Assembly (NCBI RefSeq): GCF_003258945.1
Contig: NZ_QLIX01000005.1
Span: 124,001-188,000, forward strand
Direction: 5' to 3'
DNA from: Roseicella frigidaeris
GTDB lineage: Bacteria; Pseudomonadota; Alphaproteobacteria; Acetobacterales; Acetobacteraceae
DNA length: 64,000 bases
The position numbers and the translations under genes were made by a program. Below the pieces are notes generated by a model that was not told the DNA's origin, did not search any database, and worked only from the letters and a program-made list of their open reading frames with translations. The first letter of the stretch is position 1. Each line of letters starts with the position of its first letter. Below are positions 1-10,147 of the stretch, in pieces.

Positions 1-945
1 CGCGGCTTCCAGCGCGGCGGCCAGCCGATCCGCACCGACGGGCCGCAGAGCCATCTGGTGACCAAGAAGGGCACGCCCACCATGGGCGGCGTGCTGATCC
101 TGCTCGCCCTCGTCATCGGCACCCTGCTCTGGGCCGACCTGCGCAACGGCCTGGTCTGGGCGGTGCTGCTGGTGACGGTCACCTACGGGCTGCTCGGCTT
201 CGCCGATGACTGGCTGAAGGTCACCAAGCGCAACACCAAGGGCGTGTCGGGGCGGATGAAGCTGGCGGTGCAGGCCGGCGTCGGGCTGGTCGGCGCCGCC
301 TGGATCTGGTGGGTGCACCCGCCGGCGATCGCCGGCGGCCTCGCCCTGCCGCTCTTCAAGGACATGCTGATTCCCTTCGGCGCCTTCTTCCCGCTGGTCG
401 GGATGCTGGTGATGATGGGCGCGTCCAACGCGGTGAACCTGACCGATGGGCTGGATGGGCTGGCGATCGTGCCGACGATGATCGCGGCCGGCGTCTTCGC
501 GCTCATCGCCTATCTGGTCGGCAACCGCGTGCTGGCGGATTACCTGCAATTGCATGCGGTGCCGGGCGCCAACGAGCTGGCGGTATTCTGCGCCGCACTG
601 ATCGGCGCCGGCCTCGGCTTCCTCTGGTTCAACGCCCCGCCGGCCGCGGTCTTCATGGGCGATACCGGCTCGCTCGCGCTCGGCGGCGCGCTCGGCGCCG
701 TCGCGGTGGCGACGAAGCATGAGATCGTGCTGGCGATCGTCGGCGGGCTCTTCGTCGTCGAAACAGTGAGCGTCATCATCCAGGTCTTCTGGTACAAGCG
801 GACCGGGCGCCGCGTCTTCCTCATGGCGCCCCTGCACCACCATTTCGAGAAGAAGGGCTGGGCGGAGCCGACCATCGTGATCCGGTTCTGGATCGTGGCG
901 ATGGTGCTGGCCCTCGTCGGGCTCTCGACGCTGAAGATCCGATGA
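1..945 (+). CDS. mraY: Phospho-N-acetylmuramoyl-pentapeptide transferase MraY, 5' end cut by window
   Basis: The visible 314 codons are open from base 1, so the start lies upstream of the window. MraY is the integral-membrane enzyme that moves phospho-MurNAc-pentapeptide from UDP to undecaprenyl phosphate, giving lipid I. The first visible residues read [20 protein letters not shown], a conserved MraY stretch. Further family motifs are [21 protein letters not shown] and the [11 protein letters not shown] loop. Several hydrophobic helices fit a polytopic inner-membrane protein. A valine codon GTG at 58 could be mistaken for a start but is internal. The stop overlaps the murD start (ATGA at 942-945), which suggests translational coupling in the dcw operon. 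Confidence 0.97.
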   Translation, partial: RGFQRGGQPIRTDGPQSHLVTKKGTPTMGGVLILLALVIGTLLWADLRNGLVWAVLLVTVTYGLLGFADDWLKVTKRNTKGVSGRMKLAVQAGVGLVGAAWIWWVHPPAIAGGLALPLFKDMLIPFGAFFPLVGMLVMMGASNAVNLTDGLDGLAIVPTMIAAGVFALIAYLVGNRVLADYLQLHAVPGANELAVFCAALIGAGLGFLWFNAPPAAVFMGDTGSLALGGALGAVAVATKHEIVLAIVGGLFVVETVSVIIQVFWYKRTGRRVFLMAPLHHHFEKKGWAEPTIVIRFWIVAMVLALVGLSTLKIR

Positions 946-2342
946 GCGCATTCACCCCCTTCGCCGGCGAACGCATTGCCCTCCTCGGCCTCGGCAAGGC
1001 CGGGATGCCGGCGGCGACGCGGTTGGCCGCCTGGGGCGCCGAGGTCACCTGCTGGGACGACCGGCCGGAGGCGCGCGCCGCCGCGGCGGCGGCCGGCCTC
1101 GCCTTGGCGAATCCGGCCGAGGGCGCCTTCCGCTGGGATGCGCTGCTGCTCTCGCCGGGCATCCCGCACCGCCTGCCGCAGCCGCATCCGGCCGCCGCCG
1201 CCGCCATCGCCGCCGGGCGGCCCGTGCTCTGCGACGTCGAATACCTGCAGCGTGCCCTCCTCGCCGCCGGCTCGCGCGCCGGCTTCGTCGGCATCACCGG
1301 CACCAACGGCAAGTCGACGACGACCGCGCTGCTGCACCACCTGCTGCGGCAGGCCGGGCGGAGCGCCGAGGCGGGCGGCAATCTCGGCCCCGCTGCCCTG
1401 TCGCTCGACCTGCTCGGCGATGCCGGCACCTATGTGCTCGAGATGTCCTCCTACATGCTCGAGCGCCTGGTGGCGGTGCGGTTCGATCATGCCGTGATGC
1501 TGAACCTCTCGCCGGACCATCTCGACCGGCATGGCGACATGGCCGGCTATGCCGCGGCCAAGGCGCAGGTCTTCGCGCGGCAGCGGCCGGAGGATCTCGC
1601 GGTGCTCGGCATGGACGATGCCGGCAGCCGGGCGCTCCGCGGCCAGGTTCGGGGGCGCTTCCGGCCGATCTCGGGCGAGGCGCGGCAGCCCGGCGGGATC
1701 TGGGCCGAGGGCAGCCTGCTGCGCGACGAGGCCGGCCCGCTGCTCGACCTGCGCGAGGCCCCTGCCCTGCCCGGCAGCCACAATGCGCAGAACGCCGCCG
1801 CCGCCGCGGCGGTCGCGCTCGATCTCGGCCTGTCGCGGGAGGCGGTCGCGGCGGGGCTGCGCCGCTATCCCGGCCTGCCGCACCGGCAGGAGCAGGTCGG
1901 CGAGATCCGCGGCGTCCGCTTCGTCAACGACAGCAAGGCGACCAATGCCGACAGCGCCGCGCGGGCGCTGGCGAGCTACGACCGCGTGGTCTGGATCGCC
2001 GGCGGCACGGCGAAGGAGGGCGGCATCGAGAGCCTGGCGCCGCTCTTGCCGCGCATCGCGCGCGCGGTGCTGATCGGCCGCGACGCGCCGATCCTCGCCG
2101 CCACCCTCGCCGCGCATGGCGTGCCGCACGAGGTCGCGGGCACGCTCGACGCCGCCCTGCCGCGCGCCGCCGAGGCCGCCTTCGCCGGCGCCGCGCCGGT
2201 GGTGCTGCTCTCCCCGGCCTGCGCGAGCTGGGACCAGTTCACCGGCTACGACGCGCGCGGCGACCGCTTCCGCGCCCTGGTCGCCGGGCTCGCCGCGCCC
2301 TCCTCGTCCCCATCGCCACCCCCTTGCGGGAGGGCCGCCTGA
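942..2342 (+). CDS. murD: UDP-N-acetylmuramoylalanine-D-glutamate ligase MurD
   Basis: 466 aa. MurD is the cytoplasmic ATP-dependent Mur ligase that adds D-Glu to UDP-MurNAc-L-Ala. The N-terminal part has a Rossmann-like LLGLGKAG segment. The central ATPase domain has the P-loop [10 protein letters not shown] (about residues 117-126), followed by [11 protein letters not shown], typical of Mur ligases. The C-terminal ligand-binding domain includes [17 protein letters not shown]. Length is normal for the family. The start ATG shares ATGA with the mraY stop, and the gene ends in TGATG, where ftsW begins. The last residues (Ser/Pro/Arg-rich) are less conserved. Confidence 0.97.
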   Translation: MSAFTPFAGERIALLGLGKAGMPAATRLAAWGAEVTCWDDRPEARAAAAAAGLALANPAEGAFRWDALLLSPGIPHRLPQPHPAAAAAIAAGRPVLCDVEYLQRALLAAGSRAGFVGITGTNGKSTTTALLHHLLRQAGRSAEAGGNLGPAALSLDLLGDAGTYVLEMSSYMLERLVAVRFDHAVMLNLSPDHLDRHGDMAGYAAAKAQVFARQRPEDLAVLGMDDAGSRALRGQVRGRFRPISGEARQPGGIWAEGSLLRDEAGPLLDLREAPALPGSHNAQNAAAAAAVALDLGLSREAVAAGLRRYPGLPHRQEQVGEIRGVRFVNDSKATNADSAARALASYDRVVWIAGGTAKEGGIESLAPLLPRIARAVLIGRDAPILAATLAAHGVPHEVAGTLDAALPRAAEAAFAGAAPVVLLSPACASWDQFTGYDARGDRFRALVAGLAAPSSSPSPPPCGRAA

Positions 2343-3526
2343 TGGCCATCAGCCGTGCCGACAACTCCATCCTCGGGCGTTGGTGGTGGACCATCGACCG
2401 CTGGACGCTGGCGGCGCTGCTGGCGCTGATCGGCTTCGGCTACGTGATGATGCTGGCCGCCTCGCCGGCGGTCGCCGAGCGGGTCGTCGGCAGCGATTCG
2501 CGCTCCCTGCTGCTGGTCAAGCAAGTGGTCTTCCTGGCGCTCGCCGCGGCGCTGATGGTGATCGTCTCGCTGCTCTCGCCGAAGGGGGTGCGGCGCTTCG
2601 CCCTGCTCGGCTGCCTGGCGGCCCTGGCGCTGACCGCCGCCACGCTGGTGATCGGCTTCGAGACCAAGGGGGCGCGGCGCTGGCTGAACTTCCCCCTGCT
2701 CGGCACCATGCAGCCCTCGGAATTCCTCAAGCCCTGCTTCGCGGTGGTGACGGCCTGGCTGCTCTCCCTCGGCAAGGAAGCCGGCATGGCGCGGCTGGCC
2801 GCCGGCCGGCCGCGCGACCTCGGCCTGCTGCATCCGCGGATCTTCTGGCCGGCCCTGGCGCTCGGGCTGCTGGCCGTCATCGCCGTGGTGCTGAAGTCGC
2901 AGCCGGATTTCGGCATGCTGATGGTGGTGGTCTCGGTCTTCCTGGCGCAGTCCTTCGTGGCCGGGCTGAACCTGCTGCTGGTCGGCATCAGCGCGCTCGG
3001 CGGTGTCGGCCTGGCCATCGGCGCCTATTTCATCCTGCCGCATGTGCGCAGCCGCGTGGACCGCTTCCTCGATCCGGCGGCCGGCGATACCTTCCAGATC
3101 ACCAAGTCGATGGAGGCCTTCGGCTATGGCGGGCTGTTCGGCCGCGGCCCCGGCGAGGGACGGGTGAAGAACCTGATCCCGGACGCGCATGCCGATTTCG
3201 TCTTCGCCGTGGCCGGGGAGGAATTCGGCTTCATCATCTGCGCCGTGATCCTGCTGCTCTTCGCCTTCGTGGTGGTGCGCGGCCTGTGGCGGCTGATGGC
3301 CGAGGGCGACCTCTTCGTGGTGCTGGCGGCGACCGGGCTGCTGGCGCAGTTCGGCCTGCAGGCCTTCGTCAACATGGCCTCCACCCTGCACCTGATCCCG
3401 ACCAAGGGGATGACGCTTCCCTTCGTCTCCTATGGCGGCTCCTCGGTGCTCGCCATCGCCATGGGCATGGGCATGCTGCTGGCGCTGACGCGCCGCCGCG
3501 GCCCGCGGCTGGAGGGGCGGGAATGA
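2342..3526 (+). CDS. ftsW: Peptidoglycan glycosyltransferase FtsW (SEDS family)
   Basis: 394 aa from the ATG at 2342, which overlaps the murD stop by one base (TGATG). An in-frame TTG at 2324 would add six residues but lies inside murD, so I prefer the ATG. FtsW is a SEDS-family polytopic membrane enzyme that polymerises lipid II at the septum with its cognate class b PBP. SEDS motifs are visible: KSQPDFGMLMV, GPGEGRVKNLIPDAHADFVFAVAGEEFGF, and the C-terminal PTKGMTLPFVSYGGSS. About ten hydrophobic segments can be counted. Its position between murD and murG is the usual one for ftsW and separates it from rodA. Confidence 0.96.
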   Translation: MAISRADNSILGRWWWTIDRWTLAALLALIGFGYVMMLAASPAVAERVVGSDSRSLLLVKQVVFLALAAALMVIVSLLSPKGVRRFALLGCLAALALTAATLVIGFETKGARRWLNFPLLGTMQPSEFLKPCFAVVTAWLLSLGKEAGMARLAAGRPRDLGLLHPRIFWPALALGLLAVIAVVLKSQPDFGMLMVVVSVFLAQSFVAGLNLLLVGISALGGVGLAIGAYFILPHVRSRVDRFLDPAAGDTFQITKSMEAFGYGGLFGRGPGEGRVKNLIPDAHADFVFAVAGEEFGFIICAVILLLFAFVVVRGLWRLMAEGDLFVVLAATGLLAQFGLQAFVNMASTLHLIPTKGMTLPFVSYGGSSVLAIAMGMGMLLALTRRRGPRLEGRE

Positions 3527-4650
3527 GGGGCCCGGCGGTGGATCCGATCGTCATCGCGGCGGGCGGCACGGGCGGGCACCTGTTCCCGGCCGAGGCGCTG
3601 GCGGCCGAGCTGCTGGCGCGCGGCGAGCGCATCGCGCTGATGACCGATGCCCGCTCCTCCGCCTTCGACAGCCCGGCCTTCGCCAATGCCGAGCGCTTCG
3701 TGCTGAAGGGCTCCGGCCTCTCGGGCCGCGGCGCGCTGAAGGCGGCGCGCGGCGCGCTCGCGCTGGCCGCCGGCACCCTGCAGGCGCGGCGCCTGCTGCG
3801 CGACCTGCACGCCGCCGCCGTGGTCGGCTTCGGCGGCTATCCGAGCGTGCCGCCGCTGCTGGCCGCGCATCTGCTGCCTGGCCGCCGGCCGGTGACGGTG
3901 CTGCACGAGCAGAACGCCGTGCTCGGCCGCGCCAATCGCATGATCGCGCCGCATGCCGACCGGCTCGCCCTGTCGCACGACCCGACGGCGAGCGTGCCGG
4001 CGCGGGCCCGCATCGCGCTGGTCGGCAACCCGGTGCGCCCGGCCCTCGCCGCGCTCGCGGGCGGCGCCTATCCCGGCACCGAGGGGGCGCTGCGGCTGCT
4101 GGTGCTCGGCGGCTCGCTCGGCGCCCGCATCTTCGCCGATATCGTGCCCGGCGCCGTCGCGGCTCTGCCCGAGGCGCTGCGCCGCCGCCTCGTCGTCGCG
4201 CAGCAATGCCGGCCGGAGGATCTGGCGCGGGTGCGCGAGGCCTATGACGCCGCCGGCGTGCCGGCCGAGCTCTCCCCCTTCTTCCCCGATGTCGCCGGCC
4301 GGCTGGCCAATGCGCACCTCGTCGTGGCGCGCGCCGGCGCCGGCACCGTCGCCGAGCTGGCCTGCGCCGGCCGGCCGAGCATCCTCGTGCCGCTGCCGCA
4401 TGCGATCGACGACCACCAGTCCGCCAATGCAAGGGCGCTCGCCGATGCCGGCGCGGCGGTGGTGATGCCGCAGGCGATGCTCGACCCGGCCGCGCTCGCC
4501 GCCCGGCTCGGGGCGCTGCTCGCCGACAGCGCCGGCCTCGCGCGCGCCGCGGCCGCCGCCGCCGGCCTCGCCCGGCCGGACGCCGCCCGCCGCCTCGCCG
4601 ATCTCGTCCTCTCCCTCGTCCGGGCCCGAGCCCCGCAGGATTCCCCCTGA
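3523..4650 (+). CDS. murG: Lipid II-forming GlcNAc transferase MurG
   Basis: 375 aa. MurG is the peripheral inner-membrane glycosyltransferase (GT-B fold) that transfers GlcNAc from UDP-GlcNAc to lipid I. The N-terminal glycine-rich loop GGTGGH is at residues 14-19. HEQNAVLGRANR, GNPVRPAL and LVLGGSLGARIF follow, then the donor-binding VVARAGAGTVAELACAGRPS and PLPHAIDDHQSANA. The frame is open far upstream (to about 2116) through ftsW, but the ATG at 3523 overlapping the ftsW stop (ATGA) is the natural start. The stop at 4648-4650 directly abuts the murC ATG. Confidence 0.97.
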   Translation: MRGPAVDPIVIAAGGTGGHLFPAEALAAELLARGERIALMTDARSSAFDSPAFANAERFVLKGSGLSGRGALKAARGALALAAGTLQARRLLRDLHAAAVVGFGGYPSVPPLLAAHLLPGRRPVTVLHEQNAVLGRANRMIAPHADRLALSHDPTASVPARARIALVGNPVRPALAALAGGAYPGTEGALRLLVLGGSLGARIFADIVPGAVAALPEALRRRLVVAQQCRPEDLARVREAYDAAGVPAELSPFFPDVAGRLANAHLVVARAGAGTVAELACAGRPSILVPLPHAIDDHQSANARALADAGAAVVMPQAMLDPAALAARLGALLADSAGLARAAAAAAGLARPDAARRLADLVLSLVRARAPQDSP

Positions 4651-6087
4651 ATGCGCGCCCTGCCCCTCAATATCGGCCCCATCCACTTCGTCGGCATCGG
4701 CGGCATCGGCATGTCCGGCATCGCCGAGGTCCTGCACAACCTGGGCTACCAGGTGCAGGGCAGCGACATCGCCGAGGGCTACAATGTCGCCCGGCTGCGC
4801 GAGGCCGGCATCCCGGTCTCGATCGGCCATGACGCGGAGAATCTCGGCGCCGCGCAGGTGGTCGTCGTCTCGACCGCGGTGAAGAAGGACAACCCGGAGG
4901 TCCAGGCGGCGCGCGCCCGGCTGATCCCCGTGGTGCGCCGGGCCGAGATGCTGGCCGAGCTGATGCGGCTGAAATGGTCCATCGCGGTCGGCGGAACCCA
5001 TGGCAAGACCACCACCACCAGCCTGATCGCCTGCGTGCTCGAGGCGGCGAAGATCGATCCCACCGTCATCAACGGCGGCATCGTCAACGCCTATGGCACC
5101 AACACCCGGCTCGGCGACGGCGAGTGGATGGTGGTCGAGGCGGATGAGAGCGACGGCTCCTTCCTCCGCCTGCCCTCGGTCGTCACCATCGTCACCAACA
5201 TGGATGCCGAGCATCTCGACCACTGGGGCACGGCCGAGGCGATGAAGGAGGGCTACGCCCAGTTCGTCAGCAACATCCCCTTCTACGGCTTCGCCGTGCT
5301 CTGCCTCGACCATCCCGAGGTGCAGGCGATGATCCCGAAGCTCGACCGGCGCATCGTCACCTACGGCTTCTCGCCGCAGGCCGATGTCCGGGCGGAGAAG
5401 CTGCTGACCGACCGCATGGGCGCCACCTTCACCGTCTCGGTGCAGGACCGCACCACCGGCCGCGCCCGCAGCATGAAGCCGATGCGCCTGCCCATGCTCG
5501 GCCAGCACAACGTGCAGAACGCGCTCGCCGCCATCGCGGTCGGCGTCGAGATGGACATCGACGAGGAGACGATCCGCAGCGCCCTCGCCGGCTTCAAGGG
5601 GGTCAAGCGCCGCTTCACCCGCGTCGGCGAGGCCGGCGGCATCCAGGTGATCGACGATTACGGTCACCATCCGGTCGAGATCGCGGCGGTGCTGAAGGCG
5701 GCCCGCCAGGCCGGGGCGCGCGACGTCATCGCGGTGGTGCAGCCGCATCGCTACTCGCGCCTCGCCGGGCTGTTCGAGGAGTTCTGCACCTGCATGAACG
5801 ATGCCGGCACGGTCATCGTGGCGGATGTCTACGCCGCCGGCGAGGCGCCGATCGAGGGCGTCGACAAGGATTCGCTGGTCGAGGGGCTGCGCGCCCGCGG
5901 CCATCGCAGCGTGGTGCCGCTGCCGGGGCCGGAGAGCCTGGCCGAGATGGTCAACGCCATCGCCAAGCCAGGCGACTACGTGGTCTGCCTCGGCGCCGGC
6001 AGCATCACCGGCTGGGCGCATGCCCTGCCGGAGCAGCTGCAGGCGCTGCAGCCGGGCGGCCGCGTCACGCCGCTGAGGCGGGCATGA
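4651..6087 (+). CDS. murC: UDP-N-acetylmuramate-L-alanine ligase MurC
   Basis: 478 aa. MurC catalyses the ATP-dependent first amino-acid addition (L-Ala) to UDP-MurNAc in the cytoplasm. The N-terminal Rossmann motif GIGGIGMSG is at residues 15-23. The ATP-binding loop GGTHGKTT is near residues 114-121, followed by [11 protein letters not shown]. The C-terminal domain carries [10 protein letters not shown] and QPHRYSR, both diagnostic of MurC. The start codon immediately follows the murG TGA with no spacer, and the stop overlaps murB by ATGA. Length is standard. Confidence 0.97.
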   Translation: MRALPLNIGPIHFVGIGGIGMSGIAEVLHNLGYQVQGSDIAEGYNVARLREAGIPVSIGHDAENLGAAQVVVVSTAVKKDNPEVQAARARLIPVVRRAEMLAELMRLKWSIAVGGTHGKTTTTSLIACVLEAAKIDPTVINGGIVNAYGTNTRLGDGEWMVVEADESDGSFLRLPSVVTIVTNMDAEHLDHWGTAEAMKEGYAQFVSNIPFYGFAVLCLDHPEVQAMIPKLDRRIVTYGFSPQADVRAEKLLTDRMGATFTVSVQDRTTGRARSMKPMRLPMLGQHNVQNALAAIAVGVEMDIDEETIRSALAGFKGVKRRFTRVGEAGGIQVIDDYGHHPVEIAAVLKAARQAGARDVIAVVQPHRYSRLAGLFEEFCTCMNDAGTVIVADVYAAGEAPIEGVDKDSLVEGLRARGHRSVVPLPGPESLAEMVNAIAKPGDYVVCLGAGSITGWAHALPEQLQALQPGGRVTPLRRA

Positions 6088-7034
6088 GCGCGCGGGGGGC
6101 CATGGCCGCCGGCGGGCCGCGCGCGATCCCGGCCATCCGCGGCCGGGTGCAGGCAGGCGCGCCGCTGGCGCCCTTCACCTGGTTCCGCGTCGGCGGCCCG
6201 GCCGAGTGGCTGGTGCGGCCGGCCGATGCCGAGGACCTGGTGGCGCTGCTCGCCGGCCTGCCCGCCGGGATGCCGCTCACCGTGCTCGGCGCCGCCTCGA
6301 ACCTGATCATCCGCGACGGCGGCCTGCCCGGCGTCGCGCTGCGGCTCGGCGGCGGCTTCGGCGCGGTCGTCGTGGAGCCGGACGGCATCACCGCCGGCGC
6401 CGCGGCGCTCGACGTCACGGTGGCGCAGCACGCCGCGGCGGCCGGGCTCGGCGGCCTCGAATTCCTCTCCGGCATCCCGGGCAGCATCGGCGGCGCGGTG
6501 GCGATGAATGCCGGCGCCTACGGCTCCGAGGTGAAGGACGTGCTGGACTGGGCGGAGGTCGCAACCGCCGACGGCATCCGCCGCCTCGCCGCGGGCGAGC
6601 TCGGCTTCGCCTATCGCCATGCCAGGCTGCCGGCGGGTGCCGTGGTCATCCGCGCCCGCTTCCGCGCCGCGCCCGACGCGCCCGCGGCGATTGCGACGCG
6701 CATGGAGGATATCCGCGCGGCGCGCGACGCCTCGCAGCCGGTGCGCGCCCGCACCGGCGGCTCGACCTTCACCAATCCGCCGGGCCACAAGGCCTGGGCG
6801 CTGATCGAGGCCGCCGGCTGCCGCGGCCTCGCGCTCGGCGGCGCGCAGGTCTCGGAGAAGCACTGCAACTTCCTGCTCAACACCGGCGGCGCCACCGCCG
6901 CCGAGCTGGAAGCGCTGGGCGAGACGGTGCGGGCGCGCGTCCTCGCCCAAAGCGGCATCGCGCTCGAATGGGAAATCAAGCGCCTCGGGCTCGCCCTGCC
7001 GGACGGGTCCCAGGCCGGTGGAGCACAGGCATGA
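6084..7034 (+). CDS. murB: UDP-N-acetylenolpyruvoylglucosamine reductase MurB
   Basis: 316 aa. MurB is the FAD-dependent NADPH reductase that makes UDP-MurNAc. FAD-domain motifs: [28 protein letters not shown] and [19 protein letters not shown]. The proton-donating serine lies in [12 protein letters not shown]. The following [13 protein letters not shown] and [10 protein letters not shown] match type II MurB proteins, the shorter class common in alphaproteobacteria. ATGA overlaps join it to murC upstream and ddl downstream. The short N-terminal extension before the first motif is poorly conserved. Confidence 0.96.
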   Translation: MSARGAMAAGGPRAIPAIRGRVQAGAPLAPFTWFRVGGPAEWLVRPADAEDLVALLAGLPAGMPLTVLGAASNLIIRDGGLPGVALRLGGGFGAVVVEPDGITAGAAALDVTVAQHAAAAGLGGLEFLSGIPGSIGGAVAMNAGAYGSEVKDVLDWAEVATADGIRRLAAGELGFAYRHARLPAGAVVIRARFRAAPDAPAAIATRMEDIRAARDASQPVRARTGGSTFTNPPGHKAWALIEAAGCRGLALGGAQVSEKHCNFLLNTGGATAAELEALGETVRARVLAQSGIALEWEIKRLGLALPDGSQAGGAQA

Positions 7035-7951
7035 CCCGCGTCGCGGTCCTTTTCGGCGGCATCTCGGCCGAGCGCGAGGTCAGCCTCGCCTCCGGGGCGC
7101 AATGCATCGCGGCGCTGCGCGAGGCGGGCTTCGAGGTGGTGCCGGTCGAGGTGGGCGAGGATCTCGCCGGTGTCATCGCCGCGCTGCAGGCGGCCAAGCC
7201 CGATGCCGTCTTCAACACGCTGCACGGCCGCTTCGGCGAGGATGGCTGCATCCAGGGCGTGCTGGACTGGCTGGGCCTGCCCTATACCGGCTCCGGCGTC
7301 CGCGCCTCGGCCATCGCCATGGACAAGCCGGCGGCGAAGGCGGTGCTCGCCTCGGCCGAGATCCCGCTGCCGCCGCACCGCCTGGTGACGCCGGAGGAGC
7401 TGGAGGCCGCCGACCCGATGCCGCGGCCCTTCGTGGTGAAGCCGCCGAACGAGGGCTCCTCGGTCGGGGTGACCATCCTGCGCGAGGGCGACAACCGCCG
7501 CGCCGCCATCGCGCGCGAGTGGCGCTTCGGCCCGCGCATCATGGTCGAGCCCTACATCCCCGGCCGCGAGCTGACCGTCGCCGTCATGGGCGACCGGGCG
7601 CTGGCGGTGACCGAGATCACCACCGACCTGCAATTCTACGACTACGACGCGAAATACGCCGCTGGCGGCAGCCGCCACGCAGTGCCGGCGCCGGTGCATC
7701 CGGAGATCGAGCGCCAGGCCATGGCCGCGGCGCTGGCCGCCCACCGGGCGCTCGGCTGCCGCGGCGTCTCCCGCGCCGATTTCCGCTACGACGACACGGC
7801 GGGCGAGCCCGGCCGGCTCTTCCTGCTCGAGGTCAACACCCAGCCGGGCATGACCCGCACCTCGCTGGTGCCGGAGCAGGCGGCGCATGTCGGCATCCCC
7901 TTCCCCGCGCTCTGCGCCTGGATGGTGGAGCAGGCCCGCCATGGCGCGTAG
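7031..7951 (+). CDS. ddl: D-alanine-D-alanine ligase
   Basis: 306 aa from the ATG at 7031, which shares ATGA with the murB stop. The frame stays open upstream to 6206 inside murB, which is only a GC-rich artefact. Ddl is an ATP-grasp enzyme that joins two D-Ala for the peptidoglycan stem. It begins VAVLFGGISAEREVSLASG, the DdlB signature. The ATP-binding loop KPPNEGSSVGVT, the VEPYIPGRELTVAV segment and the metal-binding C-terminal FLLEVNTQPGMT follow. The 3' end overlaps the first codons of ftsQ by 11 bases. Confidence 0.96.
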   Translation: MTRVAVLFGGISAEREVSLASGAQCIAALREAGFEVVPVEVGEDLAGVIAALQAAKPDAVFNTLHGRFGEDGCIQGVLDWLGLPYTGSGVRASAIAMDKPAAKAVLASAEIPLPPHRLVTPEELEAADPMPRPFVVKPPNEGSSVGVTILREGDNRRAAIAREWRFGPRIMVEPYIPGRELTVAVMGDRALAVTEITTDLQFYDYDAKYAAGGSRHAVPAPVHPEIERQAMAAALAAHRALGCRGVSRADFRYDDTAGEPGRLFLLEVNTQPGMTRTSLVPEQAAHVGIPFPALCAWMVEQARHGA

Positions 7952-8855
7952 CCCGCAACGCGGCGAGGGAGGGACGCGCCGTGCGCGCGGCACGGCGGGC
8001 AGCGCGCTCGACCGGCCGACCTCGCTGCGGCTCTGGCTGCGCCGCCGCCGCGGGTTGCTGCGGCCGGCCGGCCTCGGCCTGCTCGGCGCCGGCGCGCTCG
8101 TCGTCACCGCGGTCGCGGTCATGGCGGCCGATCCCTATGGCCGCCTCGCCGCGCTCTGGGACGGCGCGGCGGAGATCGCGGCGGGCGGCGGGCTGCAGGT
8201 GCAGGACGTGCTGGTCGACGGCATGCGCAACACCCCGCCCGAGCTGGTGCGCGAGGCGCTCTCGGTGCGGCGCGGCGATCCGATCCTCGGCTTCGACCCG
8301 CACTGGGCGCGCGAGCAGCTCGAGCAGATCGCCTGGGTCGAGCACGCCCATGTCGAGCGCCTGCTGCCCAACACCATCAAGGTCCGGCTGGAGGAGCGGA
8401 AGCCCTTCGCCATCTGGCAGCGCGAGAGCCGCTTCGCGGTCATCGACCGCGAGGGCAAGGTGGTGGCCACCGAGAATGTCGGCGCCTTCGGCCGCCTGCC
8501 GCTGATCGTCGGCGCCGGCGCCGACCGCGCGGCGGGCCCGATCGTCGACCTGCTGCACGACGCGCCGGAGGTGCAGGAGCGCGTGCACGCCCTGGTGCGC
8601 GTCTCCGAGCGGCGCTGGAACCTGCGGCTGCGCAACGGCGCCGACGTGCTGCTGCCCGAGGGGCAGGAGGCCGCGGCGATCGGCCGCCTCGCCGAGCTGC
8701 AGGCGAAGCAGGGGCTGATGGACCGGCCGCTCGCCGCGATCGACCTGCGCCTGCCGGACAAGCTGGTGCTGCGCATGGCGCCGGGGCAGCCGCCGCCGGA
8801 GCCGCCGGGCTCGGGCCAGAAGGCCCAGGGCACGACGAGGAGTGGCCGCGGATGA
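7941..8855 (+). CDS. ftsQ: Cell division protein FtsQ
   Basis: 304 aa from the ATG at 7941, inside the ddl 3' end. FtsQ is a bitopic inner-membrane protein that recruits FtsL/FtsB to the septum. A basic cytoplasmic N-terminus (about residues 1-35) is followed by one transmembrane helix (about 36-58). The periplasmic POTRA domain starts near LQVQDVLVDGMRNTPPELV. The FtsQ domain follows, with LLPNTIKVRLEERKPFAIWQ and FAVIDREGKVV. The C-terminus is Pro/Gly-rich and probably flexible. The gene lies between ddl and ftsA as in most Gram-negatives and overlaps ftsA by ATGA. Confidence 0.94.
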   Translation: MARSPQRGEGGTRRARGTAGSALDRPTSLRLWLRRRRGLLRPAGLGLLGAGALVVTAVAVMAADPYGRLAALWDGAAEIAAGGGLQVQDVLVDGMRNTPPELVREALSVRRGDPILGFDPHWAREQLEQIAWVEHAHVERLLPNTIKVRLEERKPFAIWQRESRFAVIDREGKVVATENVGAFGRLPLIVGAGADRAAGPIVDLLHDAPEVQERVHALVRVSERRWNLRLRNGADVLLPEGQEAAAIGRLAELQAKQGLMDRPLAAIDLRLPDKLVLRMAPGQPPPEPPGSGQKAQGTTRSGRG

Positions 8856-10147
8856 ACCAGATCTCCCGCCTGCCCCCCGCCATCGATCCGCCGCAGCCGG
8901 CCCGCCGCCGCCGCGGCGCCAAGCCGGGGGTCTTCGGCGTCCTCGACATCGGCACCACCAAGCTGGTCTGCCTGATCGCCCGCATCGAGCACGATGGCGA
9001 GGCGCGGGTGCTCGGCTTCGGCTGGCAGCGGGCCCGCGGCATCAAGGGCGGCAGCATCGTCGATCTGGAGGAGACGGAGGGCGCGATCCGCGCCGCCGTC
9101 GGCCAGGCCGAGGAGATGGCCGATACCCGGCTGAACAGCGTCGTCGTCAACCTCTCCTGCGGCCAGCCGGAATCGCGGCACCAGAACATCCAGTGGGGCA
9201 TCGGCGGCCGGCCGGTGACCGAGGCCGACCTGCGCGCCATCCTGAACGAGGGGCGCCGCCGCAGCGCCGAGGACGGGCGCGAGACGGTGCACGCCTTCCC
9301 GCTCGGCTTCATGGTGGATGCGACGCCCGGGGCGAACGACCCGCGCGGCATGATCTGCGACACGCTGACGGCGCGGCTGCACCTGGTCGATGCGGCGCAG
9401 GCCTCGCTGCGCAACCTCGGCGCCTGCCTGATGCGCTGCGACCTCGAGGTGGACGAGCTGGTCTCCGCCCCCTTCGCCGCCGGCCTCGCCACGCTGGTCG
9501 AGGACGAGAAGCAGCTCGGCGCCACGGTCATCGACATGGGCGGCGGCACCACCAGCTTCGCGGTCTTCGCCGAGGGGCACCTGCTGCACACCGCGCAGCT
9601 CCCGGTCGGCGGCTGGCACGTGACCAACGACCTGGCGCGGCTGCTCTCGACGCCGGTCGCGCATGCCGAGCGGCTGAAGACGCTGCATGGCGGCGTGCTC
9701 GGCGCGCCGGAGGACGAGCGGGAATGGCTGCCGGTGCCGATGGTGGGCGAGGAGGACGACCACATCGCCCGCATCCCGCGCGCCATGGTGGTCGGCATCA
9801 TCCGCCCGCGGCTCGAGGAGACCTTCGAGCTGATCCGCGACCGGCTCGATTCCGCCGGCATGTCGCAGGAGATGGGCCGGCGCGTGGTGCTGACCGGCGG
9901 CGCCAGCCAACTCGTCGGCGCGCGCGAGCTCGCCGCCCGGGTGCTCGACCGGCAGGTCCGCCTCGGCCGGCCGCATGCGGTGCGCGGCCTGCCGGAGACG
10001 GCGCAGGGCCCCGCCTTCGCCGCGCCGCTCGGCCTGCTCGCCTGGTGCGGCGGCGAGGGACGGCCGCTGATCGATCTGCTGCCGGGACTTGATCGCCCGC
10101 CCGGCGTCTTCCGCCGGCTGGTGCATTGGCTGCGGGATCGCGCCTGA
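8852..10147 (+). CDS. ftsA: Cell division protein FtsA
   Basis: 431 aa. FtsA is the actin-like ATPase that tethers FtsZ filaments to the membrane. The first phosphate-binding motif is FGVLDIGTTKLVCLIA; the SHS2/1C region, ATVIDMGGGTTSFAVF and VVLTGGASQLVGARELA follow in order. The C-terminal end (RLVHWLRDRA) is short, amphipathic and Arg/Trp-rich, consistent with the membrane-targeting helix. It is somewhat longer at the N-terminus than E. coli FtsA, with an Arg/Pro-rich lead before FGVLDIG. ATGA overlap with ftsQ. Unlike the upstream genes it is separated from the next gene, ftsZ, by 163 bases. Confidence 0.96.
   Translation: MNQISRLPPAIDPPQPARRRRGAKPGVFGVLDIGTTKLVCLIARIEHDGEARVLGFGWQRARGIKGGSIVDLEETEGAIRAAVGQAEEMADTRLNSVVVNLSCGQPESRHQNIQWGIGGRPVTEADLRAILNEGRRRSAEDGRETVHAFPLGFMVDATPGANDPRGMICDTLTARLHLVDAAQASLRNLGACLMRCDLEVDELVSAPFAAGLATLVEDEKQLGATVIDMGGGTTSFAVFAEGHLLHTAQLPVGGWHVTNDLARLLSTPVAHAERLKTLHGGVLGAPEDEREWLPVPMVGEEDDHIARIPRAMVVGIIRPRLEETFELIRDRLDSAGMSQEMGRRVVLTGGASQLVGARELAARVLDRQVRLGRPHAVRGLPETAQGPAFAAPLGLLAWCGGEGRPLIDLLPGLDRPPGVFRRLVHWLRDRA

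Noticed and set aside
3430-6021. Very long open frame on the minus strand opposite murG and murC
   Set aside because: Product is His/Asp/Arg/Gly-rich and low in complexity, as expected of the antisense of GC-rich genes; the plus-strand Mur proteins are certain.
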